DNA of 64,000 nucleotides, from contig NW_026645845.1 in NCBI RefSeq assembly GCF_949987535.1, positions 1 to 64,000 of the forward strand. Reading direction: 5' to 3'. Source of the DNA: Balaenoptera acutorostrata (Eukaryota > Chordata > Mammalia > Artiodactyla > Balaenopteridae). Position 1 is the first letter of the stretch. Each line of letters begins with the position of its first letter. The position numbers were made by a program, and so were the translations under genes. Of this stretch, positions 35,178 to 49,235 are shown one piece after another. The notes under the pieces are model-generated. The model saw only the letters and a list, made by a program, of their open reading frames with translations. It was not told where the DNA came from and made no database searches.

Positions 35178-37184
35178 TGGAGAATCAGCACCTTTTACCT
35201 CCTGTTCCGTACAGGTTGCAATTTGTCCTGAGGATGAACGGGAAGAGGGGGAACCAATGAGAGACTAGCTCTAGGGGTTGGGACAGGCACAGGTCACTCT
35301 ATTTTCCCATCAGGAAGAAGAATTAAGCACAAGCTCAGCCTGCCCCCCAGAACCAGAAGAGGGCCTGAAGCAATCCTGCGCTTTTGCGGCCAGCTCCCAA
35401 AAAAGCGAGTTGAAAAATGGAGCTCAGGGGCACTGCAATTCACAAACCTGCAGAGTTTTAAATGATACCTCTCGTCCACAAATATATTAAGGGAAGGCAA
35501 CGAAGAGGCTTTGAAAGTAAGGCAGAATTGCAGGAAACAGATTTCAGGAGGTAGATTCGAATCGCCTTGAAAGCACATGAAAAGCGGCAAAACGTGGACA
35601 ATGATGCCCTTGGCCAAAAAGGGCGTATGCGTTTTTTCCTGAATATATTCAGGAAAAAACGCATACGCCCTTTTTGGCCAACCAAGCAACCTGGAAAGGC
35701 CAATCAGCGCTCCAAAGAAGTCTCGCTTCCCAGCGGGCAAAAGGGCCATGCGGAAAAAAGTGACCAAACCAGAACTGCACGACCGGCCATGGAGAAATGG
35801 GAGCCTTGCTTCGCTGATGGGCGGGATGTAAATTGCCAACAGCCACTCGGGAGAAGTGTACGGTGTGTCCTGAAACATCTAAAAAACACAGCTTGGAGAG
35901 CATAGGGCACTTCCACTCATGGGCGTATAAATTGGGAAAACTAAAAATCAGCAAGACACAGGCACCCCAAAGTTTAGGGCTGCTCTGTTGACAAGAACCC
36001 CCACTTCATTACACCTTAAATATCCTAGGAAAGAGAAAAATGGATAAAGAAGTTGTGGTCCTCATGTACAATGGAATATCACTCAGCCATGAAATCAACG
36101 TCATAAGGCTAGTAGCAGCACGATGAGTGGATTTAGGTACGACGATTCTAAGTGAAATAAGTCACACAGAAAAAGACACTTATCATAAGATATCACTTAG
36201 AGAGGGAATGTAAAAACCGCTACACTTGAACTGAATTACAAAACAGAACAGAGTCACACGTTTAGAAAACACACTATGGCTGCTGAACGGGAAAGGTGAG
36301 GTGGGGTGATGCATAAAACAAGGGTTTCAAATTAGCTCCGATACCGTTCCATAAACCCAATATGTAAGAGACAAGAACTATTCCTTTTTCAGTGAACTGG
36401 ACTCAACACCCCCTATTCACCGCACAAGAATATATCTGACTAGTAAGAATCCTCAAACCTATGTATTGATATCTCTCTGTAAGTGAGTCAAGGGGGTGTA
36501 AAGCGGCATAAACACAGCCGTGAAAAGCAGCTAAACCCCATTATAAAAATAAATTACTTTTCAAAACCCGTGAAACAAAGACAGTGAAAGAGAGAGAAAT
36601 TCTTACAAAATTCGTTCAGGGGCTGTGATGCAACCTGGATTGACCATATCTAGACCCACAGCAGATTGAGACTTAAGGGTGGACACTCTTGGGGCTGAGA
36701 GGTTCGGTGAGGTTGGGTGAGCCAACGCAGACCCTTTCAAGTAATACTGCATGGTACCCATCCCATGGGTCCCAAATCTCCAGGTTCAAGGGCATCTTCC
36801 TACATCGAAATCAGGCATGAGAAACCCAGAAGATGGTACACCATGTGATCGGGAAAGGTTTCTAAAACGCACCTCATTTCTCATCTCCTTTGCTCGGGTT
36901 CGCCATTCCAGCCGATTTACTAGCCATCTCCCTCCTTGGAGAATCAGCACCTTTTACCTCCTGTTCCGTACAGGTTGCAATTTGTCCTGAGGATGAACGG
37001 GAAGAGGGGGAACCAATGAGAGACTAGCTCTAGGTGTTGGGACAGGCACAGGTCACTCTATTTTCCCATCAGGAAGAAGAATTAAGCACAAGCTCAGCCT
37101 GCCCCCCAGAACCAGAAGAGGGCCTGAAGCAATCCTGCGCTTTTGCGGCCAGCTCCCAAAAAAGCGAGTGGAAAAATGGAGATC
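34421..37184 (+). repeat. Right copy of the 7,036-bp (four-unit) displaced duplicate
   Basis: Partner of 27385-30148. All listed rare variants are shared; the private cctttaacc of the left copy and cttatagagg of this copy postdate the duplication. The right end lies before 37561, where unit 22 has gagcctt and unit 18 has gagactt. Confidence 0.85.
35178..36936 (+). repeat. Satellite unit 21
   Basis: Length 1759 bp. Twin of unit 17 (offset 7,036 bp). Palindrome 35610-35681, perfect. Confidence 0.97.
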
Positions 37185-38695
37185 AGGGGCACTGCAATTC
37201 ACAAACCTGCAGAGTTTTAAATGATACCTCTCGTCCACAAATATATTAAGGGAAGGCAACGAAGAGGCTTTGAAAGCAAGGCAGAATTGCAGGAAACAGA
37301 TTTCAGGAGGTAGATTCGAATCGCCTTGAAAGCACATGAAAAGCGGCAAAACGTGGACAATGATGCCCTTGGCCAAAAAGGGCGTATGCGTTTTTTCCTG
37401 AATATATTCAGGAAAAAACGCATACGCCCTTTTTGGCCAACCAAGCAACCTGGAAAGGCCAATCAGCGCTCCAAAGAAGTCTCGCTTCCCAGCGGGCAAA
37501 AGGGCCATGCGGAAAAAAGTGTCCAAACCAGAACTGCACGACCGGCCATGGAGAAATGGGAGCCTTGCTTCGCTGATGGGCGGGATGTAAATTGCCAACA
37601 GCCACTCGGGAGAAGTGTACGGTGTGTCCTGAAACATCTAAAAAACACAGCTTGGAGAGCATAGGGCACTTCCACTCATGGGCGTATAAATTGGGAAAAC
37701 TAAAAATCAGCAAGACACAGGCACCCCAAAGTTTAGGGCTGCTCTGTTGACAAGAACCCCCACTTCATTACACCTTAAATATCCTAGGAAAGAGAAAAAT
37801 GGATAAAGAAGTTGTGGTCCTCATGTACAATGGAATATCACTCAGCCATGAAATCAACGTCATAAGTCTAGTAGCAGCACGATGAGTGGATTTAGGTACG
37901 ACGATTCTAAGTGAAATAAGTCACACAGAAAAAGACACTTATCATAAGATATCACTTAGAGAGGGAATGTAAAAACCGCTACACTTGAACTGAATTACAA
38001 AACAGAACAGAGTCACACGTTTAGAAAACACACTATGGCTGCTGAACGGGAAAGGTGAGGTGGGGTGATGCATAAAACAAGGGTTTCAAATTAGCTCCGA
38101 TACCGTTCCATAAACCCAATATGTAAGAGACAAGACCTATTCCTTTTTCAGTGAACTGGACTCAACACCCCCTATTCACCGCACAAGAATATATCTGACT
38201 AGTAAGAATCTTCAAACCTATGTATTGATATCCCTCTGTAAGTGAGTCAAGGGGGTGTAAAGCAGCATAAACACAGCCGTGAAAAGCAGCTAAACCCCAT
38301 TATAAAAATAAATTACTTTTCAAAACCCGTGAAACAAAGACAGTGAAAGAGAGAGAAATTCTTCCAAAATTCGTTCAGGGGCTGTGATGCAACCTGGATT
38401 GACCATATCTAGACCCACAGCTGATTGAGACATAAGGGTGGACACTCTTGGGGCTGAGAGGTTCGGTGAGGTTGGGTGAGCCAACGCAGACCCTTTCAAG
38501 TAATACTGCATGGTACCCATCCCATGGGTCCCAAATCTCCAGGTTCAAGGGCATCTTCATACATCGAAAACATGCATGAGAAACCCAGAAGATGGTACAC
38601 CATGTGATCGGGAAAGGTTTCTAAAACGCACCTCATTTCTCATCTCCTTTGCTCGGGTTCGCCATTCCAGCCGATTTACTAGCCATCTCCCTCCT
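36937..38695 (+). repeat. Satellite unit 22
   Basis: Length 1759 bp. The start is as in unit 18. The tail introduces the markers cgcacaag, atcttcaaa, atccctctg and gacataag seen in many units to the right. Palindrome 37369-37440, perfect. Confidence 0.97.
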
Positions 38696-40453
38696 TGGAG
38701 AATCAGCACCTTTTACCTCCTGTTCCGTACAGGTTGCAATTTGTCCTGAGGATGAACGGGAAGAGGGGGAACCAATGAGAGACTAGCTCTAGGTGTTGGG
38801 ACAGGCACAGGTCACTCTATTTTCCCATCAGGAAGAAGAATTAAGCACAAGCTCAGCCTGCCCCCCAGAACCAGAAGAGGGCCTGAAGCAATCCTGCGCT
38901 TTTGCGGCCAGCTCCCAAAAAAGCGAGTTGAAAAATGGAGCTCAGGGGCACTGCAATTCACAAACCTGCAGAGTTTTAAATGATACCTCTCGTCCACAAA
39001 TATATTAAGGGAAGGCAACGAAGAGGCTTTGAAAGCAAGGCAGAATTGCAGGAAACAGATTTCAGGAGGTAGATTCGAATCGCCTTGAAAGCACATGAAA
39101 AGCGGCAAAACGTGGACAATGATGCCCTTGGCCAAAAAGGGCGTATGCGTTTTTTCCTGAATATATTCAGGAAAAAACGCATACGCCCTTTTTGGCCAAC
39201 CAAGCAACCTGGAAAGGCCAATCAGCGCTCCAAAGAAGTCTCGCTTCCCAGCGGGCAAAAGGGCCATGCGGAAAAAAGTGTCCAAACCAGAACTGCACGA
39301 CCGGCCATGGAGAAATGGGAGCCTTGCTTCGCTGATGGGCGGGATGTAAATTGCCAACAGCCACTCGGGAGAAGTGTACGGTGTGTCCTGAAACATCTAA
39401 AAAACACAGCTTGGAGAGCATAGGGCACTTCCACTCATGGGCGTATAAATTGGGAAAACTAAAAATCAGCAAGACACAGGCACCCCAAAGTTTAGGGCTG
39501 CTCTGTTGACAAGAACCCCCACTTCATTACACCTTAAATATCCTAGGAAAGAGAAAATGGATAAAGAAGTTGTGGTCCTCATGTACAATGGAATATCACT
39601 CAGCCATGAAATCAACGTCATAAGGCTAGTAGCAGCACGATGAGTGGATTTAGGTACGACGATTCTAAGTGAAATAAGTCACACAGAAAAAGACACTTAT
39701 CATAAGATATCACTTAGAGAGGGAATGTAAAAACCGCTACACTTGAACTGAATTACAAAACAGAACAGAGTCACACGTTTAGAAAACACACTATGGCTGC
39801 TGAACGGGAAAGGTGAGGTGGGGTGATGCATAAAACAAGGGTTTCAAATTAGCTCCGATACCGTTCCATAAACCCAATATGTAAGAGACAAGACCTATTC
39901 CTTTTTCAGTGAACTGGACTCAACACCCCCTATTCACCGCAGAAGAATATATCTGACTAGTAAGAATCCTCAAACCTATGTATTGATATCTCTCTGTAAG
40001 TGAGTCAAGGGGGTGTAAAGCAGCATAAACACAGCCGTGAAAAGCAGCTAAACCCCATTATAAAAATAAATTACTTTTCAAAACCTGTGAAACAAAGACA
40101 GTGAAAGAGAGAGAAATTCTTACAAAATTCGTTCAGGGGCTGTGATGCAACCTGGATTGACCATATCTAGACCCACAGCTGATTGAGACTTAAGGGTGGA
40201 CACTCTTGGGGCTTAGAGGTTCGGTGAGGTTGGGTGAGCCAACGCAGACCCTTTCAAGTAATACTGCATGGTACCCATCCCATGGGTCCCAAATCTCCAG
40301 GTTCAAGGGCATCTTCATACATCGAAAACATGCATGAGAAACCCAGAAGATGGTACACCATGTGATCGGGAAAGGTTTCTAAAACGCACCTCATTTCTCA
40401 TCTCCTTTGCTCGGGTTCGCCATTCCAGCCGATTTACTAGCCATCTCCCTCCT
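38696..40453 (+). repeat. Satellite unit 23 (1758 bp)
   Basis: One A lost from gagaaaaatgg near 39550. The tail has aacctgtg near 40083 and gcttagagg near 40211, shared with unit 25. Palindrome 39128-39199, perfect. Confidence 0.97.
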
Positions 40454-42208
40454 TGGAGAATCAGCACCTTTTACCTCCTGTTCCGTACAGGTTGCAATTT
40501 GTCCTGAGGATGAACGGGAAGAGGGGGAACCAATGAGAGACTAGCTCTAGGTGTTGGGACAGGCACAGGTCACTCTATTTTCCCATCAGGAAGAAGAATT
40601 AAGCACAAGCTCAGCCTGCCCCCCAGAACCAGAAGAGGGCCTGAAGCAATCCTGCGCTTTTGCGGCCAGCTCCCAAAATAGCGATTTGAAAAATGGAGCT
40701 CAGGGGCACTGCAATTCACAAACCTGCAGAGTTTTAAATGATACCTCTCGTCCACAAATATATTAAGGGAAGGCAACGAAGAGGCTTTGAAAGCAAGGCA
40801 GAATTGCAGGAAACAGATTTCAGGAGGTAGATTCGAATCGCCTTGAAAGCACATGAAAAGCGGCAAAACGTGGACAATGATGCCCTTGGCCAAAAAGGGC
40901 GTATGCGTTTTTTCCTGAATATATTCAGGAAAAAACGCATACGCCCTTTTTGGCCAACCAAGCAACCTGGAAAGGCCAATCAGCGCTCCAAAGAAGTCTC
41001 GCTTCCCAGCGGGCAAAAGGGCCATGCGGAAAAAAGTGTCCAAACCAGAACTGCACGACCGGCCATGGAGAAATGGGAGCCTTGCTTCGCTGATGGGCGG
41101 GATGTAAATTGCCAACAGCCACTCGGGAGAAGTGTACGGTGTGTCCTGAAACATCTAAAAAACACAGCTTGGAGAGCATAGGGCACTTCCACTCATGGGC
41201 GTATAAATTGGGAAAACTAAAAATCAGCAAGACACAGGCACCCCAAAGTTTAGGGCTGCTCTGTTGACAAGAACCCCCACTTCATTACACCTTAAATATC
41301 CTAGGAAAGAGAAAATGGATAAAGAAGTTGTGGTCCTCATGTACAATGGAATATCACTCAGCCATGAAATCAACGTCATAAGGCTAGTAGCAGCACGATG
41401 AGTGGATTTAGGTACGACGATTCTAAGTGAAATAAGTCACACAGAAAAAGACACTTATAAGATATCACTTAGAGAGGGAATGTAAAAACCGCTACACTTG
41501 AACTGAATTACAAAACAGAACAGAGTCACACGTTTAGAAAACACACTATGGCTGCTGAACGGGAAAGGTGAGGTGGGGTGATGCATAAAACAAGGGTTTC
41601 AAATTAGCTCCGATACCGTTCCATAAACCCAATATGTAAGAGACAAGACCTATTCCTTTTTCAGTGAACTGGACTCAACACCCCCTATTCACCGCACAAG
41701 AATATATCTGACTAGTAAGAATCTTCAAACCTATGTATTGATATCCCTCTGTAAGTGAGTCAAGGGGGTGTAAAGCAGCATAAACACAGCCGTGAAAAGC
41801 AGCTAAACCCCATTATAAAAATAAATTACTTTTCAAAACCCGTGAAACAAAGACAGTGAAAGAGAGAGAAATTCTTCCAAAATTCGTTCAGGGGCTGTGA
41901 TGCAACCTGGATTGACCATATCTAGACCCACAGCTGATTGAGACATAAGGGTGGACACTCTTGGGGCTTAGAGGTTCGGTGAGGTTGGGTGAGCCAACGC
42001 AGACCCTTTCAAGTAATACTGCATGGTACCCATCCCATGGGTCCCAAATCTCCAGGTTCAAGGGCATCTTCATACATCGAAAACATGCATGAGAAACCCA
42101 GAAGATGGTACACCATGTGATCGGGAAAGGTTTCTAAAACGCACCTCATTTCTCATCTCCTTTGCTCGGGTTCGCCATTCCAGCCGATTTACTAGCCATC
42201 TCCCTCCT
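40454..42208 (+). repeat. Satellite unit 24 (1755 bp)
   Basis: Lost one A (gagaaaatgg near 41310) and three bases, cat, near 41457. Carries aaaatagcgatttg near 40675, shared with units 26 and 29. Palindrome 40886-40957, perfect. Confidence 0.97.
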
Positions 42209-43966
42209 TGGAGAATCAGCACCTTTTACCTCCTGTTCCGTACAGGTTGCAATTTGTCCTGAGGATGAACGGGAAGAGGGGGAACCAATGAGAGACTAGC
42301 TCTAGGTGTTGGGACAGGCACAGGTCACTCTATTTTCCCATCAGGAAGAAGAATTAAGCACAAGCTCAGCCTGCCCCCCAGAACCAGAAGAGGGCCTGAA
42401 GCAATCCTGCGCTTTTGCGGCCAGCTCCCAAAAAAGCGAGTTGAAAAATGGAGCTCAGGGGCACTGCAATTCACAAACCTGCAGAGTTTTAAATGATACC
42501 TCTCGTCCACAAATATATTAAGGGAAGGCAACGAAGAGGCTTTGAAAGCAAGGCAGAATTGCAGGAAACAGATTTCAGGAGGTAGATTCGAATCGCCTTG
42601 AAAGCACATGAAAAGCGGCAAAACGTGGACAATGATGCCCTTGGCCAAAAAGGGCGTATGCGTTTTTTCCTGAATATATTCAGGAAAAAACGCATACGCC
42701 CTTTTTGGCCAACCAAGCAACCTAGAAAGGCCAATCAGCGCTCCAAAGAAGTCTCGCTTCCCAGCGGGCAAAAGGGCCATGCGGAAAAAAGTGTCCAAAC
42801 CAGAACTGCACGACCGGCCATGGAGAAATGGGAGCCTTGCTTCGCTGATGGGCGGGATGTAAATTGCCAACAGCCACTCGGGAGAAGTGTACGGTGTGTC
42901 CTGAAACATCTAAAAAACACAGCTTGGAGAGCATAGGGCACTTCCACTCATGGGCGTATAAATTGGGAAAACTAAAAATCAGCAAGACACAGGCACCCCA
43001 AAGTTTAGGGCTGCTCTGTTGACAAGAACCCCCACTTCATTACACCTTAAATATCCTAGGAAAGAGAAAATGGATAAAGAAGTTGTGGTCCTCATGTACA
43101 ATGGAATATCACTCAGCCATGAAATCAACGTCATAAGGCTAGTAGCAGCACGATGAGTGGATTTAGGTACGACGATTCTAAGTGAAATAAGTCACACAGA
43201 AAAAGACACTTATCATAAGATATCACTTAGAGAGGGAATGTAAAAACCGCTACACTTGAACTGAATTACAAAACAGAACAGAGTCACACGTTTAGAAAAC
43301 ACACTATGGCTGCTGAACGGGAAAGGTGAGGTGGGGTGATGCATAAAACAAGGGTTTCAAATTAGCTCCGATACCGTTCCATAAACCCAATATGTAAGAG
43401 ACAAGACCTATTCCTTTTTCAGTGAACTGGACTCAACACCCCCTATTCACCGCAGAAGAATATATCTGACTAGTAAGAATCCTCAAACCTATGTATTGAT
43501 ATCTCTCTGTAAGTGAGTCAAGGGGGTGTAAAGCAGCATAAACACAGCCGTGAAAAGCAGCTAAACCCCATTATAAAAATAAATTACTTTTCAAAACCTG
43601 TGAAACAAAGACAGTGAAAGAGAGAGAAATTCTTACAAAATTCGTTCAGGGGCTGTGATGCAACCTGGATTGACCATATCTAGACCCACAGCTGATTGAG
43701 ACTTAAGGGTGGACACTCTTGGGGCTTAGAGGTTCGGTGAGGTTGGGTGAGCCAACGCAGACCCTTTCAAGTAATACTGCATGGTACCCATCCCATGGGT
43801 CCCAAATCTCCAGGTTCAAGGGCATCTTCATACATCGAAAACATGCATGAGAAACCCAGAAGATGGTACACCATGTGATCGGGAAAGGTTTCTAAAACGC
43901 ACCTCATTTCTCATCTCCTTTGCTCGGGTTCGCCATTCCAGCCGATTTACTAGCCATCTCCCTCCT
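42209..43966 (+). repeat. Satellite unit 25 (1758 bp)
   Basis: Same A loss as unit 23. cctagaaagg near 42721 recurs in unit 33. Palindrome 42641-42712, perfect. Confidence 0.97.
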
Positions 43967-45721
43967 TGGAGAATCAGCACCTTTTACCTCCTGTTCCGTA
44001 CAGGTTGCAATTTGTCCTGAGGATGAACGGGAAGAGGGGGAACCAATGAGAGACTAGCTCTAGGTGTTGGGACAGGCACAGGTCACTCTATTTTCCCATC
44101 AGGAAGAAGAATTAAGCACAAGCTCAGCCTGCCCCCCAGAACCAGAAGAGGGCCTGAAGCAATCCTGCGCTTTTGCGGCCAGCTCCCAAAATAGCGATTT
44201 GAAAAATGGAGCTCAGGGGCACTGCAATTCACAAACCTGCAGAGTTTTAAATGATACCTCTCGTCCACAAATATATTAAGGGAAGGCAACGAAGAGGCTT
44301 TGAAAGCAAGGCAGAATTGCAGGAAACAGATTTCAGGAGGTAGATTCGAATCGCCTTGAAAGCACATGAAAAGCGGCAAAACGTGGACAATGATGCCCTT
44401 GGCCAAAAAGGGCGTATGCGTTTTTTCCTGAATATATTCAGGAAAAAACGCATACGCCCTTTTTGGCCAACCAAGCAACCTGGAAAGGCCAATCAGCGCT
44501 CCAAAGAAGTCTCGCTTCCCAGCGGGCAAAAGGGCCATGCGGAAAAAAGTGTCCAAACCAGAACTGCACGACCGGCCATGGAGAAATGGGAGCCTTGCTT
44601 CGCTGATGGGCGGGATGTAAATTGCCAACAGCCACTCGGGAGAAGTGTACGGTGTGTCCTGAAACATCTAAAAAACACAGCTTGGAGAGCATAGGGCACT
44701 TCCACTCATGGGCGTATAAATTGGGAAAACTAAAAATCAGCAAGACACAGGCACCCCAAAGTTTAGGGCTGCTCTGTTGACAAGAACCCCCACTTCATTA
44801 CACCTTAAATATCCTAGGAAAGAGAAAATGGATAAAGAAGTTGTGGTCCTCATGTACAATGGAATATCACTCAGCCATGAAATCAACGTCATAAGGCTAG
44901 TAGCAGCACGATGAGTGGATTTAGGTACGACGATTCTAAGTGAAATAAGTCACACAGAAAAAGACACTTATAAGATATCACTTAGAGAGGGAATGTAAAA
45001 ACCGCTACACTTGAACTGAATTACAAAACAGAACAGAGTCACACGTTTAGAAAACACACTATGGCTGCTGAACGGGAAAGGTGCGGTGGGGTGATGCATA
45101 AAACAAGGGTTTCAAATTAGCTCCGATACCGTTACATAAACCCAATATGTAAGAGACAAGAACTATTCCTTTTTCAGTGAACTGGACTCAACACCCCCTA
45201 TTCACCGCACAAGAATATATCTGACTACTAAGAATCTTCAAACCTATGTATTGATATCCCTCTGTAAGTGAGTCAAGGGGGTGTAAAGCGGCATAAACAC
45301 AGCCGTGAAAAGCAGCTAAACCCCATTATAAAAATAAATTACTTTTCAAAACCCGTGAAACAAAGACAGTGAAAGAGAGAGAAATTCTTCCAAAATTCGT
45401 TCAGGGGCTGTGATGCAACCTGGATTGACCATATCTAGACCCACAGCTGATTGAGACATAAGGGTGGACACTCTTGGGGCTGAGAGGTTCGGTGAGGTTG
45501 GGTGAGCCAACGCAGACCCTTTCAAGTAATACTGCATGGTACCCATCCCATGGGTCCCAAATCTCCAGGTTCAAGGGCATCTTCCTACATCGAAAACAGG
45601 CATGAGAAACCCAGAAGATGGTACACCATGTGATCGGGAAAGGTTTCTAAAACGCACCTCATTTCTCATCTCCTTTGCTCGGGTTCGCCATTCCAGCCGA
45701 TTTACTAGCCATCTCCCTCCT
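43967..45721 (+). repeat. Satellite unit 26 (1755 bp), first unit of trimer copy 1
   Basis: Same two deletions and aaaatagcgatttg as unit 24. It also has gtgcggtgg, gttacataa and gactactaag, which return in unit 29. Palindrome 44399-44470, perfect. Confidence 0.97.
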
Positions 45722-47480
45722 TGGAGAATCAGCACCTTTTACCTCCTGTTCCGTACAGGTTGCAATTTGTCCTGAGGATGAACGGGAAGAGGGGGAACCA
45801 ATGAGAGACTAGCTCTAGGTGTTGGGACAGGCACAGGTCACTCTATTTTCCCATCAGGAAGAAGAATTAAGCACAAGCTCAGCCTGCCCCCCAGAACCAG
45901 AAGAGGGCCTGAAGCAATCCTGCGCTTTTGCGGCCAGCTCCCAAAAAAGCGAGTTGAAAAATGGAGCTCAGGGGCACTGCAATTCACAAACCTGCAGAGT
46001 TTTAAATGATACCTCTCGTCCACAAATATATTAAGGGAAGGCAACGAAGAGGCTTTGAAAGCAAGGCAGAATTGCAGGAAACAGATTTCAGGAGGTAGAT
46101 TCGAATCGCCTTGAAAGCACATGAAAAGCGGCAAAACGTGGACAATGATGCCCTTGGCCAAAAAGGGCGTATGCGTTTTTTCCTGAATATATTCAGGAAA
46201 AAACGCATACGCCCTTTTTGGCCAACCAAGTAACCTGGAAAGGCCAATCACCGCTCCAAAGAAGTCTCGCTTCCCAGCGGGCAAAAGGGCCATGCGGAAA
46301 AAAGTGTCCAAACCAGAACTGCACGACCGGCCATGGAGAAATGGGAGCCTTGCTTCGCTGATGGGCGGGATGTAAATTGCCAACAGCCACTCGGGAGAAG
46401 TGTACGGTGTGTCCTGAAACATCTAAAAAACACAGCTTGGAGAGCATAGGGCACTTCCACTCATGGGCATATAAATTGGGAAAACTAAAAATCAGCAAGA
46501 CACAGGCACCCCAAAGTTTAGGGCTGCTCTGTTGACAAGAACCCCCACTTCATTACATCTTAAATATCCTAGGAAAGAGAAAAATGGATAAAGAAGTTGT
46601 GGTCCTCATGTACAATGGAATATCACTCAGCCATGAAATCAACGTCATAAGGCTAGTAGCAGCACGATGAGTGGATTTAGGTACGACGATTCTAAGTGAA
46701 ATAAGTCACACAGAAAAAGACACTTATCATAAGATATCACTTAGAGAGGGAATGTAAAAACCGCTACACTTGAACTGAATTACAAAACAGAACAGAGTCA
46801 CACGTTTAGAAAACACACTATGGCTGCTGAACGGGAAAGGTGAGGTGGGGTGATGCATAAAACAAGGGTTTCAAATTAGCTCCGATACCGTTCCATAAAC
46901 CCAATATGTAAGAGACAAGACCTATTCCTTTTTCAGTGAACTGGACTCAACACCCCCTATTCACCGCAGAAGAATATATCTGACTAGTAAGAATCCTCAA
47001 ACCTACGTATTGATATCTCTCTGTAAGTGAGTCAAGGGGGTGTAAAGCGGCATAAACACAGCCGTGAAAAGCAGCTAAACCCCATTATAAAAATAAATTA
47101 CTTTTCAAAACCCGTGAAACAAAGACAGTGAAAGAGAGAGAAATTCTTACAAAATTCGTTCAGGGGCTGTGATGCAACCTGGATTGACCATATCTAGACC
47201 CACAGCTGATTGAGACTTAAGGGTGGACACTCTTGGGGCTGAGAGGTTCGGTGAGGTTGGGTGAGCCAACGCAGACCCTTTCAAGTAATACTGCATGGTA
47301 CCCATCCGATGGGTCCCAAATCTCCAGGTTCAAGGGCATCTTCATACATCGAAAACATGCATGAGAAACCCAGAAGATGGTACACCATGTGATCGGGAAA
47401 GGTTTCTAAAACGCACCTCATTTCTCATCTCCTTTGCTCGGGTTCGCCATTCCAGCCGATTTACTAGCCATCTCCCTCCT
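45722..47480 (+). repeat. Satellite unit 27
   Basis: Length 1759 bp. Markers ccaagtaacc near 46226, caccgctcc near 46249, gggcatataa near 46465, attacatctt near 46553 and cctacgtatt near 47001; all recur in unit 30 only. Palindrome 46154-46225, perfect. Confidence 0.97.
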
Positions 47481-49235
47481 TGGAGAATCAGCACCTTTTA
47501 CCTCCTGTTCCGTACAGGTTGCAATTTGTCCTGAGGATGAACGGGAAGAGGGGGAACCAATGAGAGACTAGCTCTAGGTGTTGGGACAGGCACAGGTCAC
47601 TCTATTTTCCCATCAGGAAGAAGAATTAAGCACAAGCTCAGCCTGCCCCCCAGAACCAGAAGAGGGCCTGAAGCAATCCTGCGCTTTTGCGGCCAGCTCC
47701 CAAAAAAGCGAGTTGAAAAATGGAGCTCAGGTGCACTGCAATTCACAAACCTGCAGAGTTTTAAATGATACCTCTCGTCCACAAATATATTAAGGGAAGG
47801 CAACGAAGAGGCTTTGAAAGCAAGGCAGAATTGCAGGAAACAGATTTCAGGAGGTAGATTCGAATCGCCTTGAAAGCACATGAAAAGCGGCCAAACGTGG
47901 ACAATGATGCCCTTGGCCAAAAAGGGCGTATGCGTTTTTTCCTGAATATATTCAGGAAAAAACGCATACATCCTTTTTGGCCAACCAAGCAACCTGGAAA
48001 GGCCAATCAGCGCTCCAAAGAAGTCTCGCTTCCCAGCGGGCAAAAGGGCCATGCGGAAAAAAGTGTCCAAACCAGAACTGCACGACCGGCCATGGAGAAA
48101 TGGGAGCCTTGCTTCGCTGATGGGCGGGATGTAAATTGCCAACAGCCACTCGGGAGAAGTTTACGGTGTGTCCTGAAACATCTAAAAAACACAGCTTGGA
48201 GAGCATAGGGCACTTCCACTCATGGGCGTATAAATTGGGAAAACTAAAAATCAGCAAGACACAGGCACCCCAAAGTTTAGGGCTGCTCTGTTGACAAGAA
48301 CCCCCACTTCATTACACCTTAAATATCCTAGGAAAGAGAAAAATGGATAAAGAAGTTGTGGTCCTCATGTACAATGGAATATCACTCAGCCATGAAATCA
48401 ACGTCATAAGGCTAGTAGCAGCACGATGAGTGGATTTAGGTACGACGATTCTAAGTGAAATAAGTCACACAGAAAAAGACACTTATCATAAGATATCACT
48501 TAGAGAGGGAATGTAAAAACCGCTACACTTGAACTGAATTACAAAACAGAACAGAGTCACACGTTTAGAAAACACACTATGGCTGCTGAACGGGAAAGGT
48601 GAGGTGGGGTGATGCATAAAACAAGGGTTTCAAATTAGCTCCGATACCGTTCCATAAACCCAATATGTAAGAGACAAGAACTATTCCTTTTTCAGTGAAC
48701 TGGACTCAACACCCCCTATTCACCGCACAAGAATATATCTGACTAGTAAGAATCCTCAAACCTATGTATTGATATCTCTCTGTAAGTGAGTCAAGGGGGT
48801 GTAAAGCGGCATAAACACAGCCGTGAAAAGCAGCTAAACCCCATTATAAAAATAAATTACTTTTCAAAACCCGTGAAACAAACACAGTGAAAGAGAGAGA
48901 AATTCTTACAAAATTCGTTCAGGGGCTGTGAACCTGGATTGACCATATCTAGACCCACAGCTGATTGAGACTTAAGGGTGGACACTCTTGGGGCTGAGAG
49001 GTTCGGTGAGGTTGGGTGAGCCAACGCAGACCCTTTCAAGTAATACTGCATGGTACCCATCCCATGGGTCCCAAATCTCCAGGTTCAAGGGCATCTTCAT
49101 ACATCGAAAACATGCATGAGAAACCCAGAAGATGGTACACCATGTGATCGGGAAAGGTTTCTAAAACGCACCTCATTTCTCATCTCCTTTGCTCGGGTTC
49201 GCCATTCCAGCCGATTTACTAGCCATCTCCCTCCT
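47481..49235 (+). repeat. Satellite unit 28 (1755 bp)
   Basis: Four bases lost in gctgtgaacctgg near 48926. Markers aggtgcactg, ggccaaacgtg, agtttacgg and aaacacagtg recur in unit 31 only. Palindrome 47913-47984, two mismatches. Confidence 0.97.
47913..47984. repeat. 72-bp palindrome with two adjacent mismatches (unit 28)
   Basis: Bases 47970-47971 read at instead of gc in the right arm; 34 of 36 pairs remain. The same pair of changes is in unit 31. Confidence 0.95.

Larger units (their letters stand above)
43967..49235 (+). repeat. 5,269-bp trimer, copy 1 (units 26-28)
   Basis: Three units of 1755, 1759 and 1755 bp. Every rare variant I noted here, including all three indel states, is found again 5,269 bp downstream. 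The twin copies therefore look almost base-identical, much closer than neighbouring units are to each other, which implies a recent tandem duplication of the block. Confidence 0.9.
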
